Source: Bacillota bacterium (GTDB lineage Bacteria; Bacillota; UBA4882; UBA8346). From it: a stretch of 13,681 nucleotides of DNA. How positions within the stretch are numbered: the stretch's first letter is position 1; every line of letters starts with the position of its first letter. Shown in pieces: positions 1 through 7,980 of the stretch. The DNA lies in assembly GCA_028282485.1 (NCBI GenBank), contig JANQHU010000023.1:1-13681 (forward strand). Direction: 5' to 3'. The notes beneath the pieces were generated by a model. That model was not told the origin of the DNA and searched no databases. It worked only from the letters and a program-made list of their open reading frames with translations. The position numbers and the translations under genes were made by a program.

Positions 1-208
1 TATCACCATTTAATTCAGACTTACCAGCATTTATTAAACTATTTGTTAATTTTTTATTTTGAATTGTTTGTTAGTCGTATTCACCCAAACTTAGGATCAA
101 GAAATCCTAATAGTTATCTAAATAAAACGGATCAAAATAAAACAGTTCAAAATAAAAAATTAACAAATAGTTTAATAAATGCTGGTAAGTCTGAATTAAA
201 TGGTGATA
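1..208. repeat. Near-perfect inverted repeat at the left edge (arms 1-69 and 140-208)
   Basis: Base n pairs with base 209-n. Arms 1-69 and 140-208 are complementary at 68 of 69 positions, the exception being 64/145, with a 70-base loop at 70-139. The right arm lies in the coding frame of the first large gene and encodes a stretch including LINAGKSELNG. The left arm carries the same coding text on the opposite strand. The repeat begins exactly at base 1, so it may extend further left. A fold-back (chimeric or palindromic) assembly artefact at a contig end is a serious possibility. A real inverted duplication would explain the missing start codon of the gene equally well. Confidence 0.9.
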
Positions 209-2613
209 TTTTTTCGGGAAAAAATTCCAAAAATTCTAGTTTTAAAGGTTCAAAGTCAAAATTTTTTGGAGGTAAAGATAATAACCAAATGGTTTCAGTT
301 AATACACTTATTCAAATTATAAATAAGGAAATAAAATGTCATAAAAATAGTGATTGCTTACCAGATCTAAAGAAGTTACAACAACAATTGCAAGAAACAC
401 AAAATTTTCCGCTTATTAATGAGGATGAGAAATTAAAAAGGATTGACCAAAAATTATTAAAAAAATATGCTGAGTTATTTGAAAAAGATCTTAGCAGTTT
501 ACAACAAAGAGCAGAATTAATTTCTCGTGTTTATTCTAATCCTGAAAAGCAGAATATCCAACCTAACCTAAAATTTCAAATAGATAAAGATCCTGTAGAC
601 CAAGAGGTGAGAGTGGCTTTGGCTCCTTTTGCAACGGCCAAAAAAGATGTTAATAACCTTCATTTATCTGAAAAAGAAGTTTTAAAACATCTCCCTTTTC
701 TGAATCAAACTGCCTCTCAGACTAATAATCAATATATTGCTAAAATTTTCAAAAATGAAGCTGCTATTTACGAAAAAATCAATAACGGCTCCTTGCAAAC
801 TATAGATAATTATCCAGCAATAATTAAAAATAATCCTGAATTAAGTAATATTATTATGAACAACGATGCTCTTACTGCTAAAATTTTCAAATTATCAAAA
901 CAAAAAAAATTAGATAGCCAAAAGATGCGGTTTGCGGATACGCTAGCTTTTTGTGCTAGTCTTCGAAATCTGGCTTTACTAGCACCTGGACTGTTAGCTG
1001 CCCAAAAAGAAGTTACCAAAGAAGTGGCGGAAATTATTAATAAAATTGAGGCTCAATTGACGATGGCTGCGAATGGTTTGGGTGTGGAAAACTATGCTAA
1101 TGGTATTAATAATCTTTTTCAAAATGCTCAACAACTCATCATTAATTCTACCTTTAAAAATTCTGAATATGGAAAAATTAGGACTAGTGACCTTCCTAAT
1201 ATTATAGAAAAAGGGCCGCAGAATGCCCAACATTTACTTGAAATAGCTCAAGAATTAGAAAAAAGGCGAAGTTTTAAAAATATTAAAATTGATTTTGATA
1301 GTAAAAAACAAGAACTAACCTTTGAGCAAAAATTAAAGTTGAATTTTTACAATACCGTAAGGGATCTAGTTAAAACCCAGCAAGAACTCCGTCAAAATCA
1401 AAAAAATATTCAAAAAGCTGAGATGCTAGATTCGAAAAAGATTTCTTCAGAACTTGAAAAGCCAAATCCTGATAAAGCAAAAATAGCTTTTCTTAAAAAA
1501 GCACTTCACTTAAATAAAAAAATTGATCAACTATCAAATGAATTATTACTAATTAATGAATTTGCTAAAGCCGGACATGATGTTGATAAAGATTTAGACA
1601 TGATCGGACGTCAAGATGGGTGGAAAAAGATTAAAAAAAGAATTCAACGAGCTACCAATACTCCCAAAAATTATATTGAAGGAGTGGCCAATTTTATAAT
1701 TCCCGGAGGGACTACCGGCTCTACTAATTTCGTTAAATATTCCGCAAAATATTTGATGCAAATAGGATATGATTATTTTGGAGGGCAAATTGTTGAAAAT
1801 ATTTTAAGGGCTCGAAAAAGAAGTAAAGTAGGTTATAGTTCTTATGATTTTAATGAATGGGAGAAAAAAATAGGACCAAGACCAAATGCGCCATTAATTA
1901 ATAACGAATTAGCTGAAAATATAGCAGAGAAGTTGTTAATGATAAAAAATGTTAATCAATGGTGTAACGATACTCTTCACAACCAAATTCCTAGCAAAGA
2001 CGGTGATAAGCAACGTGAGTTGCGTAAAAATTATTTAAAAATTATGAATCATCTTTTAAATGACGAGCCTTTAAACAACAATGGTCAATTTTCGAAAAAA
2101 TTAAATATTAACCTTGATCATGTGCTAGAGAAATGCCGCCAACAGGTTAAAAATGAAGATCTAGTTAAAAATGGTAACATAATAAAGCAAAATCCCCTAG
2201 AAGCTTTACAGCAAATTAGCCATTTGCGGAAACATATGGAGACAATTACTCATAATCATAATGAATTTTTTGCTTCTTTGCGTGAGTTTGAAAATAAAGA
2301 AGATACTCAAGAAACTGTTAATACTAAAACTCTATCCCAAATTCAAAAAGGGCAAGTGGGTTATCGAACACCTGGAATTTTAGGGGATTCGTTTTTAAAT
2401 CGCTTAAATGATAATTTTCAGAACAATATGTTTCAGAAAAAAACTAATACTCAAAGTGGACTTCTTGAAATTCACGCAGCTCCTTTTTCAAGAATTTTTG
2501 TTTATTTTAACCAAGTATTTAAAATATTAGAAATTTTTGGTGGAATAAATCAGGCTGGTTTGCAAACAATCAATGAAGAAGTCACTATGAGAAATGGCAA
2601 ACCTGTCGAATAA
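1..2613 (+). CDS. Large helical protein of unknown family, paralog 1 of 3 (5'-incomplete)
   Basis: No family recognised. The frame is open from base 1 to the TAA at 2611. A TTG at 43 could start 856 codons but has no ribosome binding site and lies in the edge inverted repeat. The first in-frame ATG is at 289, with GGAGG about 15 bases upstream, but starting there would drop the Asn/Lys-rich leader and its FFGG motif (about 259-273). The start is therefore unresolved. The rest aligns with the next two genes: KDPVD (about 589-603), LAPGLL (about 979-996), a Gly-rich core with IPGGTTG and YDYFGGQ (about 1700-1790), then NEWEKK, APLINNELAENIAEK, DGDKQRELRKNYL and a hydrophobic C-terminal stretch (FSRIFVYF). 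It is mostly polar helix with coiled-coil-like Lys/Glu/Gln segments. No signal peptide, Walker motif or obvious catalytic motif was seen. Only 25 bases separate it from paralog 2, which suggests co-transcription. Confidence 0.8.
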   Translation, partial: YHHLIQTYQHLLNYLLIFYFELFVSRIHPNLGSRNPNSYLNKTDQNKTVQNKKLTNSLINAGKSELNGDIFSGKNSKNSSFKGSKSKFFGGKDNNQMVSVNTLIQIINKEIKCHKNSDCLPDLKKLQQQLQETQNFPLINEDEKLKRIDQKLLKKYAELFEKDLSSLQQRAELISRVYSNPEKQNIQPNLKFQIDKDPVDQEVRVALAPFATAKKDVNNLHLSEKEVLKHLPFLNQTASQTNNQYIAKIFKNEAAIYEKINNGSLQTIDNYPAIIKNNPELSNIIMNNDALTAKIFKLSKQKKLDSQKMRFADTLAFCASLRNLALLAPGLLAAQKEVTKEVAEIINKIEAQLTMAANGLGVENYANGINNLFQNAQQLIINSTFKNSEYGKIRTSDLPNIIEKGPQNAQHLLEIAQELEKRRSFKNIKIDFDSKKQELTFEQKLKLNFYNTVRDLVKTQQELRQNQKNIQKAEMLDSKKISSELEKPNPDKAKIAFLKKALHLNKKIDQLSNELLLINEFAKAGHDVDKDLDMIGRQDGWKKIKKRIQRATNTPKNYIEGVANFIIPGGTTGSTNFVKYSAKYLMQIGYDYFGGQIVENILRARKRSKVGYSSYDFNEWEKKIGPRPNAPLINNELAENIAEKLLMIKNVNQWCNDTLHNQIPSKDGDKQRELRKNYLKIMNHLLNDEPLNNNGQFSKKLNINLDHVLEKCRQQVKNEDLVKNGNIIKQNPLEALQQISHLRKHMETITHNHNEFFASLREFENKEDTQETVNTKTLSQIQKGQVGYRTPGILGDSFLNRLNDNFQNNMFQKKTNTQSGLLEIHAAPFSRIFVYFNQVFKILEIFGGINQAGLQTINEEVTMRNGKPVE
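121..165 (+). repeat. Short degenerate 15-bp tandem repeat inside the first gene
   Basis: AATAAAACGGATCAA (121-135) is followed by AATAAAACAGTTCAA (136-150), identical at 13 of 15 positions. A third, partial and more diverged unit runs from 151. In frame this encodes NKTDQ-NKTVQ-NKK, an Asn/Lys-rich linker. The unit length is a multiple of three, so copy changes keep the frame. It lies in the low-complexity N-terminus and overlaps the right arm of the edge inverted repeat. Confidence 0.6.
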
Positions 2614-2625
2614 GAAATAAATATT

Positions 2626-2630
2626 GGGGG
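2626..2630 (+). promoter_or_regulatory. Ribosome binding site deciding the start of paralog 2
   Basis: GGGGG (preceded by TT, followed by A) ends 8 bases before the ATG at 2639. A longer reading from the TTG at 2624 would place the start inside this site, so ATG 2639 is preferred. Confidence 0.7.
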
Positions 2631-2638
2631 ATTTAAAG

Positions 2639-5308
2639 ATGTCATTTAATTTTAAGGTGAGTAGTCCAAACTCTACTAATTCTTATAAAAAAAATATTAA
2701 TTCTCAACCAAAAAAAGGGTTTGCTTTTTCTGGTGGAGGAGATGCAGGAATTGGGAAACAGCCCCTTGGAGATACTTTTACAAAAGAACCTGCAATGAAA
2801 CAATTTGGGGAGAATTATTATACTAAAAAAATAGATGGTATTGCAGTTACTTTAGGCCGTCCAGATGATGGGGGACTGGTACCGCAAATGCCCAATTCAT
2901 TTCCCGGAGTAGGCCCGGCCTACTATCCGCCTCAAATTATAAGGCCACAAACTAAAACTGAAGCAGCTTTACAGAGAGAAGCTAAAATTAAAGAATTTCT
3001 TAGGCAGAATTTGGATTTATCAGCAATTAACCCATCTAAGAAGCAAGAAGCTTATTTAAACGCTTTAAGTGAACATATTAACCATCAAGCTAAAAATAAT
3101 CATCTGCCTTACCTGGCGGTAACTAAGGCTATTTTAAAAAGTGCTGCCCAGAGAAATCTATCTCACGAGTTAATTTTAGCAGGAAATCCAGAAATTGTTA
3201 AAAATGATTCGGTTTTAAAAGTTGAATATCACTGGCCAATAAGTATTCAAAAAGATCCTGTTGATCGTAATTTTTTGCTTCAAATGGCTGATAAAAGCCC
3301 CAATTTACAGGATTTTAGCCCAATCCAAATGAAAAATAATTTATTAGTTAATCAGATTAAAGGAGACGGGGCTAAGGAAGCCTTTCTGAAAAAGCAAAAC
3401 GCTGCTTTAGAAAAAATAGTGACTTTAAATCAAGAAGGGAAAGAAACTATTCACCTTTATCCTACTGAAGTTCAAAATAATCCCCAGTTAAGGCAGCTGA
3501 TACAGGAAACGGACGGGACAAGCCATTTGTTATTTCAAATAACTAAAAAGAATCCCCAATCTTTATCAGAAACCATGCAGCAAGAAATTGACGAAAGTCA
3601 AAATTATTTAAAAAATATTCGAATTATCGCCCTTAGAGCACCAGGGGTTTTATCCCAATCTGCGGATATATTAACCGATTTAGATCAAGCGGTTTCGCAG
3701 ATGAAAGTCAATCTCCTTTTAGAACCAAAAACAGCTTTGCAAAAAGATAGTATTTATCAAGATACTGGTCAGTCTCACTCAGTAAGAGAAAGATTAATTC
3801 GCAATAATATAGTTGCTAATCATTACGAGAAAATTTCCCAGCAAAATGAGGGAATTAGAGTTGTTGATTTTTGGGCTAATTCCCAAAAAAGTCTAGCAGA
3901 CACTGATAAATTGATAAAATACACAAATATTATTGCCAAGAGGCGTCGCATAAACTCGGGCCAAAATAAAACACCTTCAAATATCAAACTTGATAAATAT
4001 TTAAAAAGTTTTACAGAACAATTAACAGAGATAAAGCAACAATTAAAGAAAAATTTAGCAGAATTAACCAAATCAGGCTTACATGATCCGACTAACCTTG
4101 CCACAGAATTAGATAAATTAGAAAAAAATCCCGATTATTATTCCAAAAGTTTACATAATATTTATGAGACTATAATTTTATCTAAACATGTCGGAGAGCT
4201 GGAAAATGGCTTAGCTTTTATAAATTTGCAGGGTAAAATGAAACATGATTTGGAAATGTTTAAACCCTTAAGAGAACGTCAAGATAAAATTAAAAATTGT
4301 AAAAAATTTATTAGCCAACATGGTGGAAATAAACTAGCTAGACTTGGAAAAGAAATTAGCAAGGGTCTTCCTAGTGGACAGGAAGGAATGGAAAATTTAT
4401 CAAATGAACTTCCTGGATTTGTCCTTTCGGCGGCCTATGAGGCAGGAGGAGGACGAATTGTTGATAAATTATGGCAATTAAAACATCGTAATTGGGTTGG
4501 CAGTGCCCCTTATGAATTTAAAAAATGGGAAAATAACATGCCAAATGGTGCTCCTTTAGATGCAGGATTGGCAGCGGATATAGCTACTAAAATAGGTTGT
4601 TTTAAACAACTAAATAACTGGTTTTATCAAACCTTTCAAGAAAAATGCTTAGAGCGAAATCGACCTGATGTAGGAGATTATGAACGGGAATTACGGCACG
4701 CTTATTTAGAAATGGTAGATATTATTTTAAATGATAAACAACTACCTCAAGTTGATCAAATGTTTAGTAAAAAGCTGCGGATTGATATTGGACGGACCTT
4801 AAAAGCTTGTTATCAAAATAACCAAGTTGATGAAGCCGATGTAAACTTGGTAAGGCAAAACCCGGATGTGGCTTTTGGGAGGCTTTGTCAAATTAAAGAT
4901 ATTAGTGCCAAATTAACTGATCATCACAAAGAATTTTTTCAGTCACTTCGCACACATGGACAAAAAGAAGTTAACAGAGATAATGTTACCGCTAGGGCTT
5001 TAAATATTATTAATGAAGGTAAATTAGCTAATACAAAACCGGAAGTTTTTAATGATTCCTTATTAAATTTAGCTGCCGATATGCAAGCGGTAAATGCTCT
5101 CAAAACCGTAAACTATAATCATTGGAAACTATTTACTCTAAGGGCCACCTTTGCGGATTTGGTAAACATGATGGGAACAACTGGTAATAAAATGAATCCC
5201 ATGCTGCACGGTCATATAATGGCTTACGATCAAGAGATTTATGTTGATAGTAACACCATTCAAAAAGGTTTGGTCATTACACGATTGTTGGTATACGCAA
5301 GAGAATAA
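2639..5308 (+). CDS. Large helical protein of unknown family, paralog 2 of 3
   Basis: No family recognised. The start is ATG 2639 (MSFNFKVSS), giving 889 residues. The N-terminal ~110 residues are low in complexity: Ser/Asn/Lys-rich, then a FAFSGGGDAG motif, a GIAVTLGRP motif and a Pro/Gly-rich stretch. After this come long polar helices. Blocks shared with both neighbours are KDPVD (near residue 205), LYPTEVQNNP, ALRAPGVL (near 331), LPSGQEG and YEAGGGRIVDKL (near 580-605), NWVG...FKKWE, APLDAGLAADIATK, LNNWF, GDYERELRHAYL and FSKKLRIDIGR. No signal peptide, confident transmembrane helix, Walker motif or nuclease motif was seen. It sits 25 bases after paralog 1 and 57 before paralog 3 with no terminator hairpin seen between them, so the three are probably one transcript. 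The conserved Gly-rich core and the AP(I/L)...LA..IA.K block are the likely functional centre, by conservation only. Confidence 0.9.
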   Translation: MSFNFKVSSPNSTNSYKKNINSQPKKGFAFSGGGDAGIGKQPLGDTFTKEPAMKQFGENYYTKKIDGIAVTLGRPDDGGLVPQMPNSFPGVGPAYYPPQIIRPQTKTEAALQREAKIKEFLRQNLDLSAINPSKKQEAYLNALSEHINHQAKNNHLPYLAVTKAILKSAAQRNLSHELILAGNPEIVKNDSVLKVEYHWPISIQKDPVDRNFLLQMADKSPNLQDFSPIQMKNNLLVNQIKGDGAKEAFLKKQNAALEKIVTLNQEGKETIHLYPTEVQNNPQLRQLIQETDGTSHLLFQITKKNPQSLSETMQQEIDESQNYLKNIRIIALRAPGVLSQSADILTDLDQAVSQMKVNLLLEPKTALQKDSIYQDTGQSHSVRERLIRNNIVANHYEKISQQNEGIRVVDFWANSQKSLADTDKLIKYTNIIAKRRRINSGQNKTPSNIKLDKYLKSFTEQLTEIKQQLKKNLAELTKSGLHDPTNLATELDKLEKNPDYYSKSLHNIYETIILSKHVGELENGLAFINLQGKMKHDLEMFKPLRERQDKIKNCKKFISQHGGNKLARLGKEISKGLPSGQEGMENLSNELPGFVLSAAYEAGGGRIVDKLWQLKHRNWVGSAPYEFKKWENNMPNGAPLDAGLAADIATKIGCFKQLNNWFYQTFQEKCLERNRPDVGDYERELRHAYLEMVDIILNDKQLPQVDQMFSKKLRIDIGRTLKACYQNNQVDEADVNLVRQNPDVAFGRLCQIKDISAKLTDHHKEFFQSLRTHGQKEVNRDNVTARALNIINEGKLANTKPEVFNDSLLNLAADMQAVNALKTVNYNHWKLFTLRATFADLVNMMGTTGNKMNPMLHGHIMAYDQEIYVDSNTIQKGLVITRLLVYARE

Positions 5309-5350
5309 GCCGAACAACCTTAAAATAAATGATGATTTTTGGTAATTATA

Positions 5351-5356
5351 AGGAGG
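5351..5356 (+). promoter_or_regulatory. Ribosome binding site deciding the start of paralog 3
   Basis: A perfect AGGAGG abuts the ATG at 5357 (too close to use) and lies 9 bases before the ATG at 5366. The second ATG is therefore the likely start, giving MNNIRFGTGG. Confidence 0.8.
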
Positions 5357-5365
5357 ATGTTTATT

Positions 5366-7825
5366 ATGAATAATATTAGATTTGGGACCGGAGGCGCATT
5401 CCCTGATAGAAGCGGTGAATTACGAAATAGAAAAAATCCATTAAATAATGCAAAAAAGTCTACTGATTATACTGTTACCTTAGGGGAAGGTATTTTACCA
5501 TCAAATAATTATTTTGATTCGTATAGTAGGTCTAACCCATTAAATCAGCAGCCGACGAATCCTAATGTTCAACAAGATGTAGTTAAGATTGCTGATCAAA
5601 TTTTAAAGAAAGCTTATATATCCCGAATTACTGATTACAGTTCATATGGAAATATTAAAGAGATGGTAAAGCGGGCTAAACAGAATAATTTGGGTTCAAA
5701 TTCTGCTTTAGCCCCGGCCCTATTAAAATATGCGGAGAAGCATCATGCGCCTTATACCCAGCGTGCTAAACTGACTTATTATGTAAATAATGGTCAAAAT
5801 CCTGCAGAATATTTAAAAATTAGTCCCCCAATTAAAATTGAGAAGAGTTCTTTTGATCAACAGTTTTATTTAGATATTTTAAAAGAACAAGGGATTAAGA
5901 ATCAAATTCCAAATATTAACTTCGAACCGACTGAATTAAAAAAATATCAGGTTAAAAACCCCATTTCTCCAGAAAAAAGGGCGGAATTAAATCAGCAAAT
6001 AGAAAAAAGCGGGAGTGAAACTCTGAAGTATTATCCCACAGAATTGCAGCAAAATGAAACTTTTTCCAAGATAATTCAACAAGCGGATAAACTTAGCCAC
6101 CAAATTATTAATTTTGAAAAAAAAGGGTCGGATCTTTCTGGTAATCCCAGTATTGAATTAGAGTATTGTAAAAATTTTATGGGAAAACTTCGAGAAATCG
6201 CTTTAAAAGGGCCGGGATTGCTTTCCTCAAACCCAATGGTTTTAGAAATTGTGGGGGAGTTTGTTACTAAAATAGCTAAAAATCTGCAATTAAGTGAAAT
6301 AGGGATTAAAGCACCATCAATTTTTAATAATAGCCCTGAATCAATGGCTATTAAAGACTTTTTTATTAATTGTCATAAAGCTCAAAATGCTTACGAAAAA
6401 GTAGATAATGCCAAGGGAATTGGAGCTAGTGATTTAAATTACCAAATCAACCAAACCATTCAAAAAACTAAAATTTTACCTCAACTTGTTGCCGAAATTG
6501 AAACAAGGCGTGATTTAAAGAAGGTATCTAATGATGATAATACCTTAAAAGGCCAGTTAAAAAAACACTTGCGACATTCAGCGGCGGTATTACCTGAAAT
6601 TGAATCAAAATTAACTGAAAATTATCAAGAATTTAAAAAATTGGGACTAGATAATATTGATACCTTACAGAAAAAACTTGCAAATCCTCAGGCTTTTACT
6701 TTGGAGTACCCCGTAATTCAAAAAGCAATTGGTTTGAAAGCCGCTACTAGTCAAGTGGAAAATAATTTTGCAATGATTAATAATTATTTAAAAACTACTC
6801 ACACCTTAGAGCAAAATATTAAAGAAATCGCCCGGCAGGATCCGGTGAAAAAAGTAAAACATAATTTAGAAAAATACGGTGGCCATCAGATAAAACAAGT
6901 TGCAAATGAAATTTGCAATTTTCTTCCAGGAGGACGTAAAGGTATTCCTAAAATCGTAGGTAGTGCTGGAGATATCGGTTCTGTTTTAATGTATGAATTG
7001 GGTGGTGGTCGTCCGTTGCACGAGGCTCTTAAAATAAAAGATAAGCATTGGGTAGGGCTGGCAAGTGAAAAATTAAAAACGTGGGAAAAAGGTTTCCCCA
7101 ATCTAGAGGCTCCTATTGATCCCGGCTTAGCAAAAATATTAGCATCTAAGGTTTCCTTAGTTACTGCTGTCAATGAATGGTTTCACGGAGCCATTGAGGA
7201 GCATCTCGGTACCAAAGATGGTGATAAAGAACGAGAAATTCGTAAAACATATCTGAACTTGTTAGATGTAGTTTTAAACGAAAAAGAGGCTCCTCGGATT
7301 AATCAAGAAAAAAGTAAAGTATTGGGGCTAGATGTTGGTTATATATATAAAGATTGTCAGCAAAACGCTAAACCAATTGATCCGCAACTGGTACAACAAG
7401 ATCCGGCGATAGTATACAGCCGCTTTGCTCAAGTAAGAGATATTAGTGAAAAATTAACTAATAATCGAGCTGGTTTCTTTCAAGAAATGCGTTTTCAAAA
7501 AAGTTATGAGAATAAACAAGCTACGAATCTGGCTAAAGCCTTTGCCAATATTCAAGATGGTAAGGTAGGCAATAAATCTCCGTTGGATGATCAATTTATC
7601 AATTATTTAAAAGATGTTTATAATACAGATAAATTTCAAACTACTAACTATAACGATTGGGGCTTTGTCATGCTGCGTCTATCAGCAGTTTCAATATTCA
7701 CGCTTATGTTTAGTATCATTAATAAGAATTTTGAAATTGGGAGTGATAATAAACTTCTAAGGGACCAACGATTTTATGTCTATAACAATAATGTAAACAT
7801 TGTAAGGAATGCCCCCCTAGCCTAG
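5366..7825 (+). CDS. Large helical protein of unknown family, paralog 3 of 3
   Basis: No family recognised. It has 819 residues from ATG 5366. The N-terminus opens with RFGTGGAF, followed by DYTVTLGEG; both echo paralog 2 (FAFSGGGDAG, GIAVTLGRP). The shared blocks follow in the same order: KSSFDQQFYLD in place of KDPVD, YYPTELQQNE, ALKGPGLL (near residue 280), FLPGGRKGIP and YELGGGRPLHEAL (near 520-550), HWVG...LKTWEKG, APIDPGLAKILASK, VNEWFHG, KDGDKEREIRKTYL and LNEKEAPR. A hydrophobic run at about 7658-7723, starting WGFVMLRLSAV, could be a membrane-associated helix near the C-terminus. The equivalent regions of paralogs 1 and 2 are less hydrophobic. It is the last gene of the trio: a separate promoter starts the next gene, and I see no clear terminator hairpin after the TAG at 7823-7825. 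Confidence 0.9.
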   Translation: MNNIRFGTGGAFPDRSGELRNRKNPLNNAKKSTDYTVTLGEGILPSNNYFDSYSRSNPLNQQPTNPNVQQDVVKIADQILKKAYISRITDYSSYGNIKEMVKRAKQNNLGSNSALAPALLKYAEKHHAPYTQRAKLTYYVNNGQNPAEYLKISPPIKIEKSSFDQQFYLDILKEQGIKNQIPNINFEPTELKKYQVKNPISPEKRAELNQQIEKSGSETLKYYPTELQQNETFSKIIQQADKLSHQIINFEKKGSDLSGNPSIELEYCKNFMGKLREIALKGPGLLSSNPMVLEIVGEFVTKIAKNLQLSEIGIKAPSIFNNSPESMAIKDFFINCHKAQNAYEKVDNAKGIGASDLNYQINQTIQKTKILPQLVAEIETRRDLKKVSNDDNTLKGQLKKHLRHSAAVLPEIESKLTENYQEFKKLGLDNIDTLQKKLANPQAFTLEYPVIQKAIGLKAATSQVENNFAMINNYLKTTHTLEQNIKEIARQDPVKKVKHNLEKYGGHQIKQVANEICNFLPGGRKGIPKIVGSAGDIGSVLMYELGGGRPLHEALKIKDKHWVGLASEKLKTWEKGFPNLEAPIDPGLAKILASKVSLVTAVNEWFHGAIEEHLGTKDGDKEREIRKTYLNLLDVVLNEKEAPRINQEKSKVLGLDVGYIYKDCQQNAKPIDPQLVQQDPAIVYSRFAQVRDISEKLTNNRAGFFQEMRFQKSYENKQATNLAKAFANIQDGKVGNKSPLDDQFINYLKDVYNTDKFQTTNYNDWGFVMLRLSAVSIFTLMFSIINKNFEIGSDNKLLRDQRFYVYNNNVNIVRNAPLA

Positions 7826-7919
7826 TTATTATGGCGCTGGGTCAATAGACTGAGAAAATAATTCAATAAATATTAAATGATTAGCGTGTTAATGGCAAAA
7901 AAAGAACGACTATCTGCTT

Positions 7920-7947
7920 TTGACCTCTAAATCATTAAATATATAAA
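7920..7947 (+). promoter_or_regulatory. Candidate sigma70-type promoter for the isonitrile synthase gene
   Basis: TTGACC (7920-7925) and TATAAA (7942-7947) are separated by 16 bases, and each matches the consensus at five of six positions. It lies in the 155-base gap after the three-paralog operon and about 35 bases before the ATG at 7981. This suggests the enzyme gene can be transcribed on its own. AT-rich DNA yields such matches by chance, so confidence is moderate. Confidence 0.5.
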
Positions 7948-7980
7948 CTAATAATTTAAAGAAAGGTAGTGTGAAAAATT

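Noticed and set aside
2624..2638. TTG start for paralog 2
   Set aside because: The TTG at 2624 overlaps the GGGGG ribosome binding site at 2626-2630, so ATG 2639 is the better start.
5339..5365. TTG 5339 or ATG 5357 as start of paralog 3
   Set aside because: AGGAGG lies at 5351-5356, so both are upstream of or flush against it. ATG 5366 has ideal spacing.
810..7173. Minus-strand frames of 60-95 residues inside the three paralogs
   Set aside because: They lie opposite conserved coding sequence, lack ribosome binding sites and show no coherent domain.
7826..7950. Hairpin or riboswitch before the isonitrile synthase
   Set aside because: Only a 7-bp inverted match (AATGATT/AATCATT, 7876-7882 and 7930-7936) was found, with no terminator tail or known aptamer pattern.
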